From: Brachycybe producta
Taxonomy: Eukaryota > Arthropoda > Diplopoda > Playtdesmida > Andrognathidae
Length of the DNA: 64,000 nt
Direction: 5' to 3'
NCBI GenBank assembly: GCA_036925085.1
Contig: JAUPFP010000003.1
Span: 11,934,008 to 11,998,007 of the forward strand
Part shown: one piece after another, positions 29,735-40,095 of the stretch
Layout of the letters: every line of letters begins with the position of its first letter
Numbering within the stretch: the stretch's first letter is position 1
Notes under the pieces: model-generated
The model's input: the letters and a program-made list of their open reading frames with translations, nothing else
The model's database searches: none
What the model was told of the DNA's origin: nothing
Position numbers and translations under genes: made by a program

Positions 29735-29894
29735 ATAAAAATGTTTGTCTTCATACATTTTTCATTAAAAAATGAACATGCCTCTAAAGAAACAATAATG
29801 TTTAATGAAGCACAGACTGGAGTTGACTCATTATGTACATTTAGTTGCTTCAATATCATACATCCTTATACATGCATTTACTACAATAACGGCC

Positions 29895-30047
29895 TTTAAA
29901 CCGCTATTACACTAGCAACTTTTAATGCAATAAAATGTGTAATGTGACATGCAACTTTCTTGTTTATAGTGTGATGTGACATGCAACTTGATAATTTGAT
30001 AAAACTTTCCTTTTAACTAGTGTCAAACTCAGTCTCATTGAGTTGCA
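29895..30047 (+). repeat. Family E left arm
   Basis: AAACCGCTATTACACTAGCAAC through TTTTAACTAGTGTCAAACTCAG (short pieces), interrupted by the hAT sequence at 30050. Confidence 0.75.
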
Positions 30048-30049
30048 CA

Positions 30050-30215
30050 CAGGGTGGATTGATTTAAATCAACTTGATTTAAATCATGATTTAAATCAGT
30101 TGATTTTTTCCCATTTAAATCATGATTTAAATCAACTTGATTTAAATCATGATTTAAATCAGTTCATTTTTTTCCATTTAAATCAAATGATTTTAATGGA
30201 AAAATTGCTGATTTT
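30050..30215 (+). mobile_element. hAT element end with GATTTAAATC repeats
   Basis: CAGGGTGGATTGATTTAAATC is the same terminus as at 38035. It is followed by a two-copy tandem block of CATGATTTAAATCA words of about 60 bp. The DLNQ-repeat frame here is a by-product of the repeat. Confidence 0.7.
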
Positions 30216-30461
30216 TTTTGTGAAGAACACAGAGACAAGATTGATATCAATATACGAAACAAAGTCTTAAATCTGGGAATTAAACGAAATGCAGAGGATC
30301 TGCTTGCACTGTTGAAACCTATTGCCATTGCCTTGGATGTGGTACAGAGAAAAGAATCAACAATAGCTGATTCAGTTGAGGCCTGGAAGAATTTACAGAT
30401 GGAATTTGAACAACAACATGTTTCACAAAATGTTGAAGTTGCAGGATCGCATGAAGTCTGT
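30216..30461 (+). pseudogene. hAT transposase fragment
   Basis: The frame starting at 30216 reads through RDKIDINIRNKVLNLGIKRN and then LKPIAIALDVVQRKESTIAD-SVEAWKNL. The L-x-P-I-A-x-A-L-D-x-x-Q...T-I-A-D...W pattern is characteristic of the RNase H-like region of hAT transposases. Only about 75 residues remain. There is no upstream zinc finger or downstream dimerisation domain, and the right side is replaced by an inverted family E arm at about 30466. It lies directly after a hAT terminus, so it is the relic of one element. Confidence 0.7.
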
Positions 30462-30465
30462 CAGA

Positions 30466-30583
30466 AGTTGAACCTGTTCAACTCGGCAAGACTGAGTGTT
30501 ATCAAGTTGCATGTCATATCACACTGTAAACAAGGAAGTTGCATGTCACATTGCACATTTTATTGCATTTTATTGCAGAAAAA
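30466..30583 (-). repeat. Family E left arm, inverted
   Basis: GAAGTTGAACCTGTTCAACTCGGCAAGACTGAG (short pieces) to GCACATTTTATTGCA is the inverse of 60920-61040. With the arm at 29895 it brackets the hAT relic. Confidence 0.75.
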
Positions 30584-30599
30584 ACAAAACCCAAATTTG

Positions 30600-31585
30600 T
30601 TTGTGTTGTGTCACAAGTATTGTTGACAATTGTTTTGTTTTCGAAATCGGCTTTTTCTTGGCGTTTTTGTTTGTTTTTTATCTTTCAACTCCTGTTGTAT
30701 GTTTGTGATGTGTACCCGGCCTTTTAGCAGATACTTAATTGGTTATTTTAAAAACTAGAAGCCATTACCGCTAATTATAAGCGATTTAAAACGATCTAAA
30801 TATTATCGGAGGAAAATATTTTTTTTTTCTAAAATATTTGCCCCAATTGATAAATTTTCCATTTTTTTCTTCAGGAGTTGTTTTTTAAAAATATGTCAAT
30901 TTTTTATGCTGATATCACCTTTTAAAATTATTAATTTAAACGTTTTTTTGTTTTTTACAATTTTCTTATTATTTTTTTTTTTTTTTTTTCAAAATTTAAT
31001 GTTATTTAATAACAAAACCAATTAAGTTTTTTTTGTTTGAGTCACTCTTGATTCAAATTTTCTTTAATTAAGATACCAATTACACTTTTTATGTAGTTTA
31101 TTTTCCCGCTCTTATAAAAAGTAAACTTTCATTTTAAAAGTTTTTAAATTTTTTTTTTGTGTGGATGTTTTTTTTTTTATAAAATTCGTTTGAAGGCCTA
31201 CGGCTGTGGACCGTAGACAAGGTGAGCAGAAATAGTTAACAAAATGACCTAAATTCAATGTTTCGAGTAGTAAATTATATGTGGATTTAAAAAAAAAAAA
31301 CTAACAACCCCGGATTAAAATTTATAAAACTTGAAAATGTTCGATATTTTTACGGTGTGTGTGTGACACGAATTTCATTTTAGAACTTTTTTTTATTACT
31401 ATTTATATATATTTATCTTAGGGATTTTTAATTTTTCCATTTTAGGGATTTTTTTCTGTTTTTTTCTATTTTTTTCTGTTAGGATTTTTAAAGTATTTTT
31501 TTTTTCAATTTAAGTTTTCTGATTTTTATAGATTTTAGGTTTACTGCTTAGCACGGGGGGGCCTTATAGGACATGTTAAAAATAA
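30600..31585. other. Poly-T and AT-rich intergenic DNA
   Basis: Many homopolymer runs (for example 30970-30990). No gene or element end found. Confidence 0.4.
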
Positions 31586-31830
31586 ATTGAAAGAATGCTG
31601 CTCCAATATGTTGACATAGTATCTCAATATATTGACTTTGTATCTCAGTATATTGACTTTGGTTAGGTTTGGTTAGGTAACTATACCTAACATAACCTAA
31701 CCTAACCTAAGTCAATATATTGAGGTACTAAGTCATTATATTGACAAACTAAGTCAATATGTTGACTTATTATCTCAATATATTGACTTAGTTTCGCAAT
31801 ATATTGGAACAGCATTCTTTCCATTTATTT
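31585..31830. mobile_element. Foldback element with TTAGG-like centre
   Basis: AAATTGAAAGAATGCTGCTCC at the left is inverted as GGAACAGCATTCTTTCCATTT at the right (each 20-21 nt, near-identical). Between are repeated TCAATATATTGACTTAG words and, at the centre, GGTTAGGTTTGGTTAGG against CCTAACCTAACCTAA. Confidence 0.75.
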
Positions 31831-31861
31831 TTTGTTATGTCCTAAAAGGAACTCTGTAGCT

Positions 31862-32570
31862 TAGGCCTTCTTTCCACTTCGGCGGAAATTTTTGCTGTGT
31901 AAAATTTTCAACTGTTGAAAAATAACAGTGCTTACTATGGACGAAGTGAGCTAATGCGCATGTCTATTAGTTGGCTAATATCACATCACCAATAGGAGAA
32001 AAGCTATTCAATAGAACGCCCTCAATTGCAAAAAAGCACAAATATTCGCCATAAAATACGTTGGAAAAAAGTTGTTTAAACCTTCCTTCCTTTTTGGTGA
32101 ATATTTGTACTTTTTGCGGTTTTTTTTTTTTTGATGGCGTTCTGGTTGCCATCTTCCTTATTTCTTCTTCGTTTTGGGGGATTGTTTTTTCATCGATTTT
32201 TCTTCAAATTCTCATCATTTCCGGAAAATTAATATGTTTTAAATAGTTGAAGGATATATTTAACTATTGTTTTACACAAAAATAACGCCGTTTCGATGTA
32301 AATATTGATGAGAAATGGCAATTTATGGTTTAGTTATAGTGGTACAGCGAATGTGGTTTTCTCACTTCAATTGGCCTACCATAATGAACAAACGATTATA
32401 GTAACAAGGCTGGGGCCACGATTGTTCTGTTATTAGTCGCCGTATTGAATTTTTTTCTCCTACTAATAGAAATGCATTAACACATTTTCTCCATAAGAAA
32501 CACTGTTATTTTTCAACAGTTGAAATTTTCATCGAGTACAAATTTTCGCCACAGTGGAAACAAGGCCTTA
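31862..32570. mobile_element. TIR element of about 710 bp ending in GGCCTT
   Basis: The left TIR (TTAGGCCTTCTTTCCAC..CTGTTGAAAAATAACAGTG) is inverted at the right (CACTGTTATTTTTCAACAG..GTGGAAACAAGGCCTTAA), about 70 bp with moderate divergence. TTAA/TTAG at the borders suggests a third TTAA-targeting family. No transposase. Confidence 0.75.
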
Positions 32571-32574
32571 AAGA

Positions 32575-32800
32575 GACCATTACCTCCACAACAGTAGATA
32601 TTTGAAAATCACTGAACCACACCAAGCCAAATTTTGAGGTTTTTTGCAAAGTTCAAACAGTCATATCTTAAAAAACTACAGGGGTTGGGAGGCTAAAATT
32701 TGATAAACAAAAGTTTTATAAGGTCCTTATTATGTGTACCAAATTTGAGCAAAAATTGGAGATGTTGAGGTTGAGGCCCGTGTTGATTTTTGGAGTAATC
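32575..32800. other. Dispersed repeat remnant
   Basis: AAGAGACCATTACCTCCACAA is shared with 21736. The rest is unique. Confidence 0.35.
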
Positions 32801-32804
32801 GCCC

Positions 32805-33086
32805 TATTTTGAAATAGTTTTGAAAATATATAACCGCACTTACCAATTTTTTTGTCATTCTATCACTCGATCAGCATATATTTAAGGTGCACATTTGCAC
32901 TTCAAAAACTTAATATTGGACAACTTTAAATATGAAAAATAAACATATTGCCGCCGTGACTGTGTATTTTAAAAATTAACGTTTTTTCTTTAACCCATAG
33001 ACCCAACGTCTATGGGTTGAGTAGAAAAAACGATGCTAGCGCTTTTTGCGGAGATTTTTCGAAGTAATTTTGTAATGTGGCTACTA
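32805..33086 (+). mobile_element. Family G right half
   Basis: TTGAAATAGTTTTGAAAATA through CCGCACTTACCAATTTTT, TCACTCGATCAGCATATATT and GCGGAGATTTTTCGAAGTAA to GTAATGTGGCTAC. The left arm is absent. Confidence 0.7.
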
Positions 33087-33089
33087 AAA

Positions 33090-33730
33090 TTAAATTTTGC
33101 ATATTCTGTAGTATACTCGTAATCTACATTTTTGATTCGCATAAAATGCATCATTTCTATTAACAATTGGCACATTTTTTTTAAAAAAAAATTATTATTT
33201 GCATACATTTTTTAACCTTAATATTTTTATTCCTATAAAATATTTGTGGCAAATTATATATGTTAACGCAAACTTATCAGTTTTGACATTTGATTTGATT
33301 TTTAGCAACAACAAAAAAGGAAGGAAAAAAAAGAAGGAAAAAGAACTTTTAAATTTATGCAAAAGAACCTTGTCTATGTATTCTTTTACGTGTATCATTT
33401 CGCCATGTTTAAAAATGGGGTCAGTGTCAAACCGTGTGTTGTTATAGGTTAGATTGGGGGGAGGAAGGGAGGTGTTTAGAGGGGAGAGGAGAGAGGAGGA
33501 GGAGGCTAAGCTTGGTTGCCGCTAAACATCGGCAATGTAAATCAATAGGAAAAGGGGTGAATCTGTGCAGCAGGAAATGTGTTTATAGCGTATCATTTTC
33601 AACCGTGGAAAAACGATCACGGAAATTCTTTTCTTTCGTTAGATCTTTACTAGATTTCATGTATTATTTTTGTTGGACTGGGTCGAATAACCCACGAAAT
33701 AAACTTTTTACACCTTTTAATTATTTTTGA
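33090..33730. other. Intergenic with purine-rich tract
   Basis: 33465-33510 is G/A-rich (GGGAGGAAGGGAGG). A 98-residue plus-strand frame spans 33434-33730 but has no known motif. It could be a leader region for the gene to the right. Confidence 0.35.
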
Positions 33731-33734
33731 AATA

Positions 33735-34500
33735 AATTTGAAGCCCACTCAAACATTTTGACAGGACTTTTTTAAATAAGAGGTTGCGACAGAGGGCGTG
33801 GGCAATTATGTTTTATTGGAAGTTTTGAAGCAAAGGTCGTAGCCTTCGGAGGTTTTTTTTTAATAAATAGTAGTGGGTGAATTAATATGTATCTTAATCG
33901 TATAGTTTAACGGGAAAATAAGCCATATTATTGATATTAGTGCACCTTTATAAACAAAATCGGCTTCAATAATATGATGGCGTGCTACGTTCATTTTTTT
34001 TAAAGTTCAAAAGCCCACTTATTATTAAAGTGATGGCATGGGGCGAAAAGGCATGAACCGACATTTTTAATTGGAACTATGTTGGGTCACTATGGGGATA
34101 AATGATAGATGATGGTGAACTTAGCTGTGCAATTATATGGTAAAAGAACTCCATATTAGTACACCTACTAGGTACATTTGGCTTCAATAATATGATGGCA
34201 TGTAACCTTCAATTTTTTTTTTAAAGTTCAAAAGCCTACTCAATATTGAAGAGTAAAAAGGGTGGGGTGATAAGGCACCAACGAACATTCTTTATTGGAA
34301 TAACGGAAGCACAGACTTTGCACAACTAGTCTTGTCTGAGGTGCTATGGAAACGAATGATATATGCTGAACCAATATGGCGTCTTATCTGTATAAGAATA
34401 GGATAATACCACGTCATAGTAGGACACCCACCTAAGTACAATTGGCTTCATAAATATGATGGCATGTCACCTCCGCCTTTATTTTCTATAATTTTTTTTT
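33735..34500. repeat. About 240-bp tandem repeat, three diverged copies
   Basis: GGCTTCAATAATATGATGGC recurs at about 33962 and 34180 and as GGCTTCATAAATATGATGGC at about 34443. AAGCCCACT/AAGCCTACTCAA recurs at 33742, 34011 and 34231, each followed by TATTGGAA words. Confidence 0.8.
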
Positions 34501-34559
34501 GAGGATTAATAAATTGATTATAAACTTGTATTTTTACCGTTATAAAAATACAAAAATAA

Positions 34560-35065
34560 CCGGTTGGTCGTTTAAAGCGAGTTTCGTGGTCTGATAGTGA
34601 GGAAATATAAGGCTATATTAATTATTTATTCATTTATATGTATTGTAGTTCAACCTACTGCCTTCATGAACTTCTTCATTGGGTTACATTATTAGTATTT
34701 ATTATACCCTGTTCTCCCTTTGCCATCTTCAATGAACTCTTCTGATTTCAATCACCATATACGGATATTCCCTTTTATGGACGGAACCATTCTATTATGA
34801 TTACTGGGGGGTTGTATAGACGTTTCTTTTTCTGCTTTGCTTATGTGAATGCTGAGATTTTTTTGGCGCACTTTTTCTCAGCTGTTTTCTTATCTATGAT
34901 GATGATGATGATGATGCTGCTGCTGATGATGATGATGAGCGGTGGCGGCGGCGGCAGCGCTGGACGTGTTTTGCAGTGAAGTTGTCGTTCATTTCAATGG
35001 ATATGGATTTCTCTTTTCTTCCGTAGTTTATTCCTTATTTTTTTGTGGTGTGATTATTTTAAACA
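34560..35065 (+). promoter_or_regulatory. Likely 5' UTR/promoter of the 35066 exon
   Basis: The region loses its repeat character. It contains a (GATGATG)n(CTG)n(GGCGGC)n run at 34898-34950 and a 60-residue upstream frame. No TATA box was assigned. Confidence 0.4.
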
Positions 35066-35229
35066 ATGGCATCTTCTTCATCGAGTTATACGAATGATAA
35101 TTCGTCTTTGTACGAAACGGTTTTTGCAGTTCGTGGGGGCCATTTAATACCCCGTGTTTGTCTTTCGAAACGGTCCGGATTTTCAACTGAAAAACCGTTT
35201 CTGCATCACCCTATGAGTTTCTCTATGAG
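35066..35229 (+). CDS. Putative first coding exon, Ser-rich N terminus
   Basis: The start has an excellent context (AAACAATGG). The exon encodes 54 residues beginning MASSSSSYTNDNSSLYETVF, with basic and aromatic residues after position 20 (GGHLIPRVCLSKRSGF), and ends at a strong donor ATGAG|GTACGT in phase 2. I do not recognise the protein. Beyond the donor the frame runs into a degenerate GTAAGCGCATA repeat, so it is coding only up to the splice site. The codon composition is distinct from the repeats on both sides. Downstream exons were not found in the window. The exon at 49319-49659 on the same strand ends in the same phase. Confidence 0.5.
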
Positions 35230-35289
35230 GTACGTACCCATGATTACGACGAATGAGAATCGATTTTCCCTTCCTTGTTTTGTTTGTTT

Positions 35290-35870
35290 CCGTTCTGCTG
35301 CATCTGCAAGCGCATACGTAACATCTGTAAGCGCATACGTAATATCTGTAAGCGCATTAAGAAAGTCTATATCCGCATTTTTTTACGTTTCGTATTGCAT
35401 ATTCATGTAATCTGTAAGCGCATATGTAAGATCCGTACGAACATCCGTCAAACTCGAAAGTGATCATTTCATATTCTTAAATTTATTTTAATCGTTATCT
35501 GTTGTCGTCATCTCATATGTTAATTCCGTATGTATACGCAACCATGAAATTGCGACACCGCACCTGTCAATTTCGTAAGCGCATCATCTGTAAAGTCCGT
35601 AACCGCATTCTTGCAATTAATATAGGCATCTTCACGAAATCTGCAAGCGCAGTAGTAAGATCCGTAAGATTCATCGTTTAACTTTGAAGATGTTTGGTAG
35701 TATTCGTTAATTCCGTAAGCGTATAGGTAATATTTGTAAGCGCATCTGCAAAATCCATAATTGCTTTAATCTCATACATACAGTATATATTCCTTAAACG
35801 CATCCGTAGTATTCGTAAGTGTATCTGTCAACTTAAGATCATAAGCTCATTCGTAAAATTTGTAAGCTTG
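35290..35870 (+). repeat. Degenerate GTAAGCGCATA minisatellite
   Basis: Roughly 20-bp units of the type GTAAGCGCATACGTAAYATCT recur more than ten times, with gaps, directly downstream of the exon's donor. Confidence 0.8.
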
Positions 35871-35874
35871 TTTT

Positions 35875-36540
35875 TGTGACAGTTGTATTACAATCGATTT
35901 TGCTTAAATAGATGTTACGGATGCGTAAAACCTGTAACGGGTTTCCCCCTTTGTAAAGTAAGACTTTTTCAAATGGAAGATTCCATTGAATTGACAGATT
36001 TCTCTTGAGCATCTTGATGATTGATTGAGAGAGAGAGAGATGAGGCTGTGCGATCTTGGCGCCATCTTGCGTCCAAACGAGTGCAGTCAATTTAATAGAA
36101 ATGAAATGAATGAAAAGGTGTGACCCAACATGTGGTCACCCTTTGACCTTGAGCTCTTAATTACTACGCCCTCTACACTAATTTGTTAACACAACGTTTA
36201 TGACGTTGTTTTGTTTTGTTTATTGTTTTCAAAAAGCAGGGGGGGGGGTTTCTTAGCGGGGTGGTTTTTTATGCAAATTACCAAAATGTGGTTGAAATTG
36301 TTGGGTTTCCAAAACTTTAAATTTGCATTTTATTATTGAGGTTGTTTATTAATCCGCCAACGCAATGAATTTAATTGATTTACATAATTCATTTTAGGCC
36401 CAAATTCAAGATGAAAATCTTCAACTTGGAACTCTTAAAACAAGGTTCCAACATTTAAAAATCCTGCTTTAATTGAGTGTCCTTGAAAAGGGTTTTTTAT
36501 GTTGAAACCCTGTTCAGAGGGTTTAAGATAAAGTTAGTTT
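35875..36540. other. Intronic or intergenic DNA
   Basis: Short (GA)n at about 36028 and poly-G at about 36240. 36480-36600 carries family H words (GTGCAAAATAAAATGAGGAAAA). No gene. Confidence 0.4.
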
Positions 36541-36559
36541 CAGGTGCAAAATAAAATGA

Positions 36560-37455
36560 GGAAAAACTGGATAGATTTTTCAAAACTAGAAAGTGTCTTG
36601 GGAACTAGAAAGTGTCTTGGGAACTAGAAAGTGTCTTGGGAACTAGAAAGTGTCTTGGGAACTTTAAAATGTCTTGGGAACTTTAAAATGTCTTGGGAAC
36701 TTGAAAGTGTCTTGGAAACTTGAAAGTGTCTTGTAAACTTGAAAGTGTCTTGGAAACTTGAAAGTGTCTTGGAAACTTGAAAGTGTCTTGGAAACTTGAA
36801 AGTGTCTTGGAAACTTGAAAGTGTCTTTTAAAATAGATGGTGGTTTGTAAACTAGGTGGTGGTTTAAAAGCTAGAAAGTGATTTAGAAGCTAGAAAGTCA
36901 TTTGGAAAATAGAACATGGTTTGAAAACTAGAAGGTGGTTTGGAACTAGGTGTTTTTGAAATTTGGAAGTGTTTTTGAAACTAGAAGGTGGTTTGGAAAA
37001 TAGAAGGTGGTTTGCAAAATAGAAGTTGGTTAGGAACTAGAAGGTGTTATGTAAATTTGAAAGTGTTTTGGAAACTAGAAGGTGTTATGGAAATTTGAAA
37101 GTGTTTTGGAAACTAGAAGGTGTTATGGAAATTTGAAAGTGTTTTGGAACTAGAAAGTGGTTTGGAACTAGAAAGTGGTTTGGAACTAGAAAGTGGTTTG
37201 GAAATTAGAAGGTGTTTTGGAAACTAGATGGTGGTTTGGAACTAGAAAGTATTTTGGAAACTAGAAAGTGTTTTGGAAACTAGAAAGTATTTTGGAAACT
37301 TGAAAGTATTTTGAAAACTAGAAAGTGTTTTGGAATCTAGAAAGTGTTTTGGATATTTGAAAGTGTTTTGGAATCTAGAAAGTGTTTTGAAAAATAGAAG
37401 GTGGTTTGGAAACTACAAAGTGGTTTAGAAATTAGGTAGTATTTTATAAACTAGA
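36560..37455 (+). repeat. 19-bp minisatellite, about 45 units
   Basis: It begins as exact 19-bp units AACTAGAAAGTGTCTTGGG, shifts to AACTTGAAAGTGTCTTGGA, and then to diverged AACTAGAAGGTGTTTTGGA and GAACTAGAAAGTGGTTTG. The last unit runs into AACTAGAAGGATAGCTCAATCAC, the family H terminus. Confidence 0.95.
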
Positions 37456-37509
37456 AGGATAGCTCAATCACCTTAATATTTTAAATATATTAAATTATTT
37501 CAATATAAT

Positions 37510-37690
37510 GTCCAGTTAAGGATACGAACAAGATAAAATTCACCTTATTAATATCTGGAAAAAAATTGAAATACTAAATCAGTATTTTGTTACATTAAAC
37601 ATGTAACAAAATACTGATTTAGTATTTCAATTTGTTCAGATGTTAATAAGGTCAATTTTATCGTGTTCGAGTCCTTAACTGGACTCCGTA
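37510..37690. mobile_element. Foldback MITE with perfect 33-bp central stem
   Basis: Arms 37563-37595 and 37601-37633 are exact reverse complements around TAAAC. The outer ends TCCAGTTAAGGATACGAAC and GTTCGAGTCCTTAACTGGA extend the palindrome with some mismatches. Confidence 0.9.
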
Positions 37691-37694
37691 TAAG

Positions 37695-37925
37695 TCAACC
37701 AATTACTTGTAATGCTTTTAGCTCAAGTGTTGATGACTTATTGAAAATAATCCAACTTTTTAAGCAGAGGAGATTTTTTTAAATTTTGTCTCTGAAAAGT
37801 TTATTTTGAAAATTATCAACATGAAAATACCCTTTTATGTTGCTGAACTACCCTTCTAGTCTTTAAAACACCTTCTAGGTTCTCTTTTGCACCTGAAAGA
37901 CGGAATAAGTAGAATTCGGACCACC
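37695..37925 (+). repeat. Family H copy
   Basis: AGTTTATTTTGAAAATTATCAAC, then CTACCCTTCTAGTCTTTAAAACACC and TTTGCACCTGAAAGACGGAATAA (short pieces). Confidence 0.65.
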
Positions 37926-37929
37926 TTAT

Positions 37930-39494
37930 GAGGCTACATCTCCACAAAGAGCGCTAGCATCGCTTTTCTATTGAGCCCATAGACCCAATGTTAAAGAAGA
38001 AATGTTAATTTTTAAAATAAACAGCTGTCGCGGCCAGGGTGGCAGTGATTTAAATCACATTGATTTAAATCAAATAATTTTTTTTAAATAAATCAAATAA
38101 TTTTTTTTAAATAAATCAAATGATTTTTTTAAAAAAAATATTCACATTTATTTAAACATTTAAATTATACAATAACAATAAAACAGTTCCCGGCATTTTT
38201 CTCTATGTATACTTGAGGAAGTATCCCCCAATTGACTGGTGGAAAAATCATTAGATACATATAAATAGTAATAGTAATCTGTTTAAGAGGCTCAGAGGTA
38301 AACTATGTTAAGTCACCAAACCTAAATTTTACAGTGGAGTCGTTTGAAAGTTTTTCTCTTCATTGAGGGAATAGGACTTAACATGGTATACCACCATCTA
38401 GTGGCCGATGTGTAAAACCGTGGACTTAACACTGTTTACTGCTGATCGAATTTGACAAGCTGTTTAATTGTACATCTTATAAAGATGTAAAAATCGTGTT
38501 TTTTTTTTAAAAAAAGTGACTTAACCCTGTTTACCTCTTGAGGCACTGATTTGCTTTGGGAACTGAAAAGGCTGCAAAGCTTGTGGTTATATATGTTCAG
38601 AATGTTAAATTAAAAGTGCTTGAAACTTATTATTTTCAAATTTGAATGTTTATTAACATTTTTTTCTTATTCTGCAATTGTTTTACTAACAACTTAACAA
38701 TTAACAATGTTATTATTACTCATTTTTGCAAACATCATCTTAAAAAAATTTATTATTTCATATAAATGAAAAAAAAAAATCTGATTTAAATCAAATAAAT
38801 CGATTTATTTGATTTTTTTTTTAAAAAAATCAAAAAAATCATCCACCCTGGTCGCGGAAATATGTTTATTTTTCATATGTAAAGTTGTCCAATATTAAGT
38901 TTTCAAAGCACAATGTGCATCTTAAATTTATGCGGATCTAGTGATAGAATGAAAAAAAAAAAAATTGGTAAGTGCGGTTATATTTTTAAAAATTCTTCAA
39001 AATCGCGAATTTCTAACTCTTATGTTAAACTCCATTGAGTATTCGCTCTTAAGCAAAATACATCCATTAAAATAATGCTCGTAAAAATAATTTTTAAAAA
39101 ACTAGAAAAAAGTCAGCACATGTGCCAGTTTGTTGGCTACATTGTGGTTTAATTGTTTTTTTAAAATCATTTTTATGAGCATTTTAATGGATGTTTTTTT
39201 TTTTGCTTACGAGCGCGCGTATACCCAATGGAGTTTAACATACGAGTTAGAAATTCGCGATTTTGATCCGCACTTACCAATTTTTTGTCATTCTATCACT
39301 CGATCAGCATATATTTAAGGCGCACAATTGCACTTTGAAAACTTAATATTGGCCAACTTTAAATATGAAAAATAAAGACTGTGTATTTTAAAAATTACCA
39401 TTTTTTCTTTAACATTGGGTGTATGGGCTCACTAGAAAAACGATGCTAGCGCTCTTTGCGGAGATTTTTCAAAGTAATTTTGTGATGTTGCCTC
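37930..39494. mobile_element. Family G foldback element hosting a hAT
   Basis: Starts GAGGCTACATCTCCAC (flank TTAT) and ends GTGATGTTGCCTC (flank TTAG). The left and right arms mirror each other (AAGTGCGG..GCGAATTTCTAACTC against GAGTTAGAAATTCGCG). Removing the 816-bp hAT and one duplication leaves about 740 bp. Confidence 0.85.
38035..38850. mobile_element. Non-autonomous hAT element, nested in G
   Basis: Ends CAGGGTGG and CCACCCTG; the 8-bp duplication GTCGCGGC (38027-38034) / GTCGCGGA (38851-38858) lies inside the GTCGCGGCGGCAATATG word of family G. Subterminal GATTTAAATCA repeats match the element at 30050. Confidence 0.9.
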
Positions 39495-39499
39495 TTAGT

Positions 39500-40090
39500 A
39501 ACCGTTTTTAATAAACTTTGAAAGTGATAATACTAATGATGATGATGATGATGATGTTTCAGTGTTGCCAGGTTTCTATTTTGTGAGTTGGTGACCTTTT
39601 TTTTTTGTTGGCTTTTATGATGTGGGTCACTAGTTTTATTTTGTACATTTATGTGAGCGCCCTGGTCAACTGCCAGTTTGACCTTTACTTAAACGGTGTA
39701 CTTGTTTGGAGATGAAGTAAAATCGACCTTAAATGGTGGTTGTTATTATTATGTGTGTTCTTTTATATATCATTGGTGGTTGGTAGGTCATCCTATACGA
39801 TAACTCATTTGAAAGGAGCGTTTGTGGGCGGCTGGGTGGGAGAGAGGAATTGTTGATTATACACTTTCAAAATTTATAATGAGAGATTTTATTGAGAAGG
39901 TAAACGTTTTTGTAACTTGTTGTTGTTATTGTTAATTATTAATGTTGCATTTGAGTACCGTGAAGGTTTATGTCCTGAAAAAAATGGGTGTGGTAATACC
40001 TCCAGACGGTTGTAATTGTCAAACACTAGTTAACTACTGCTACTCAGACTGCTACTCTGACAATGTCTTATTTTCAAACATCGAAGCTTT
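39500..40090. other. Intergenic, (GAT)n microsatellite
   Basis: GATGATGATGATGATGAT at about 39536-39556. 39650-40060 is unique with no gene recognised. Confidence 0.4.
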
Positions 40091-40095
40091 TTTAA

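Noticed and set aside
30043-30270. DLNQL-repeat protein
   Set aside because: It is produced by tandem GATTTAAATC repeats at a hAT terminus; the real coding relic is in a different frame further on.
36560-37455. CRISPR-like regular array
   Set aside because: Units are contiguous 19-bp repeats without unique spacers, in a eukaryotic setting; it is a minisatellite.
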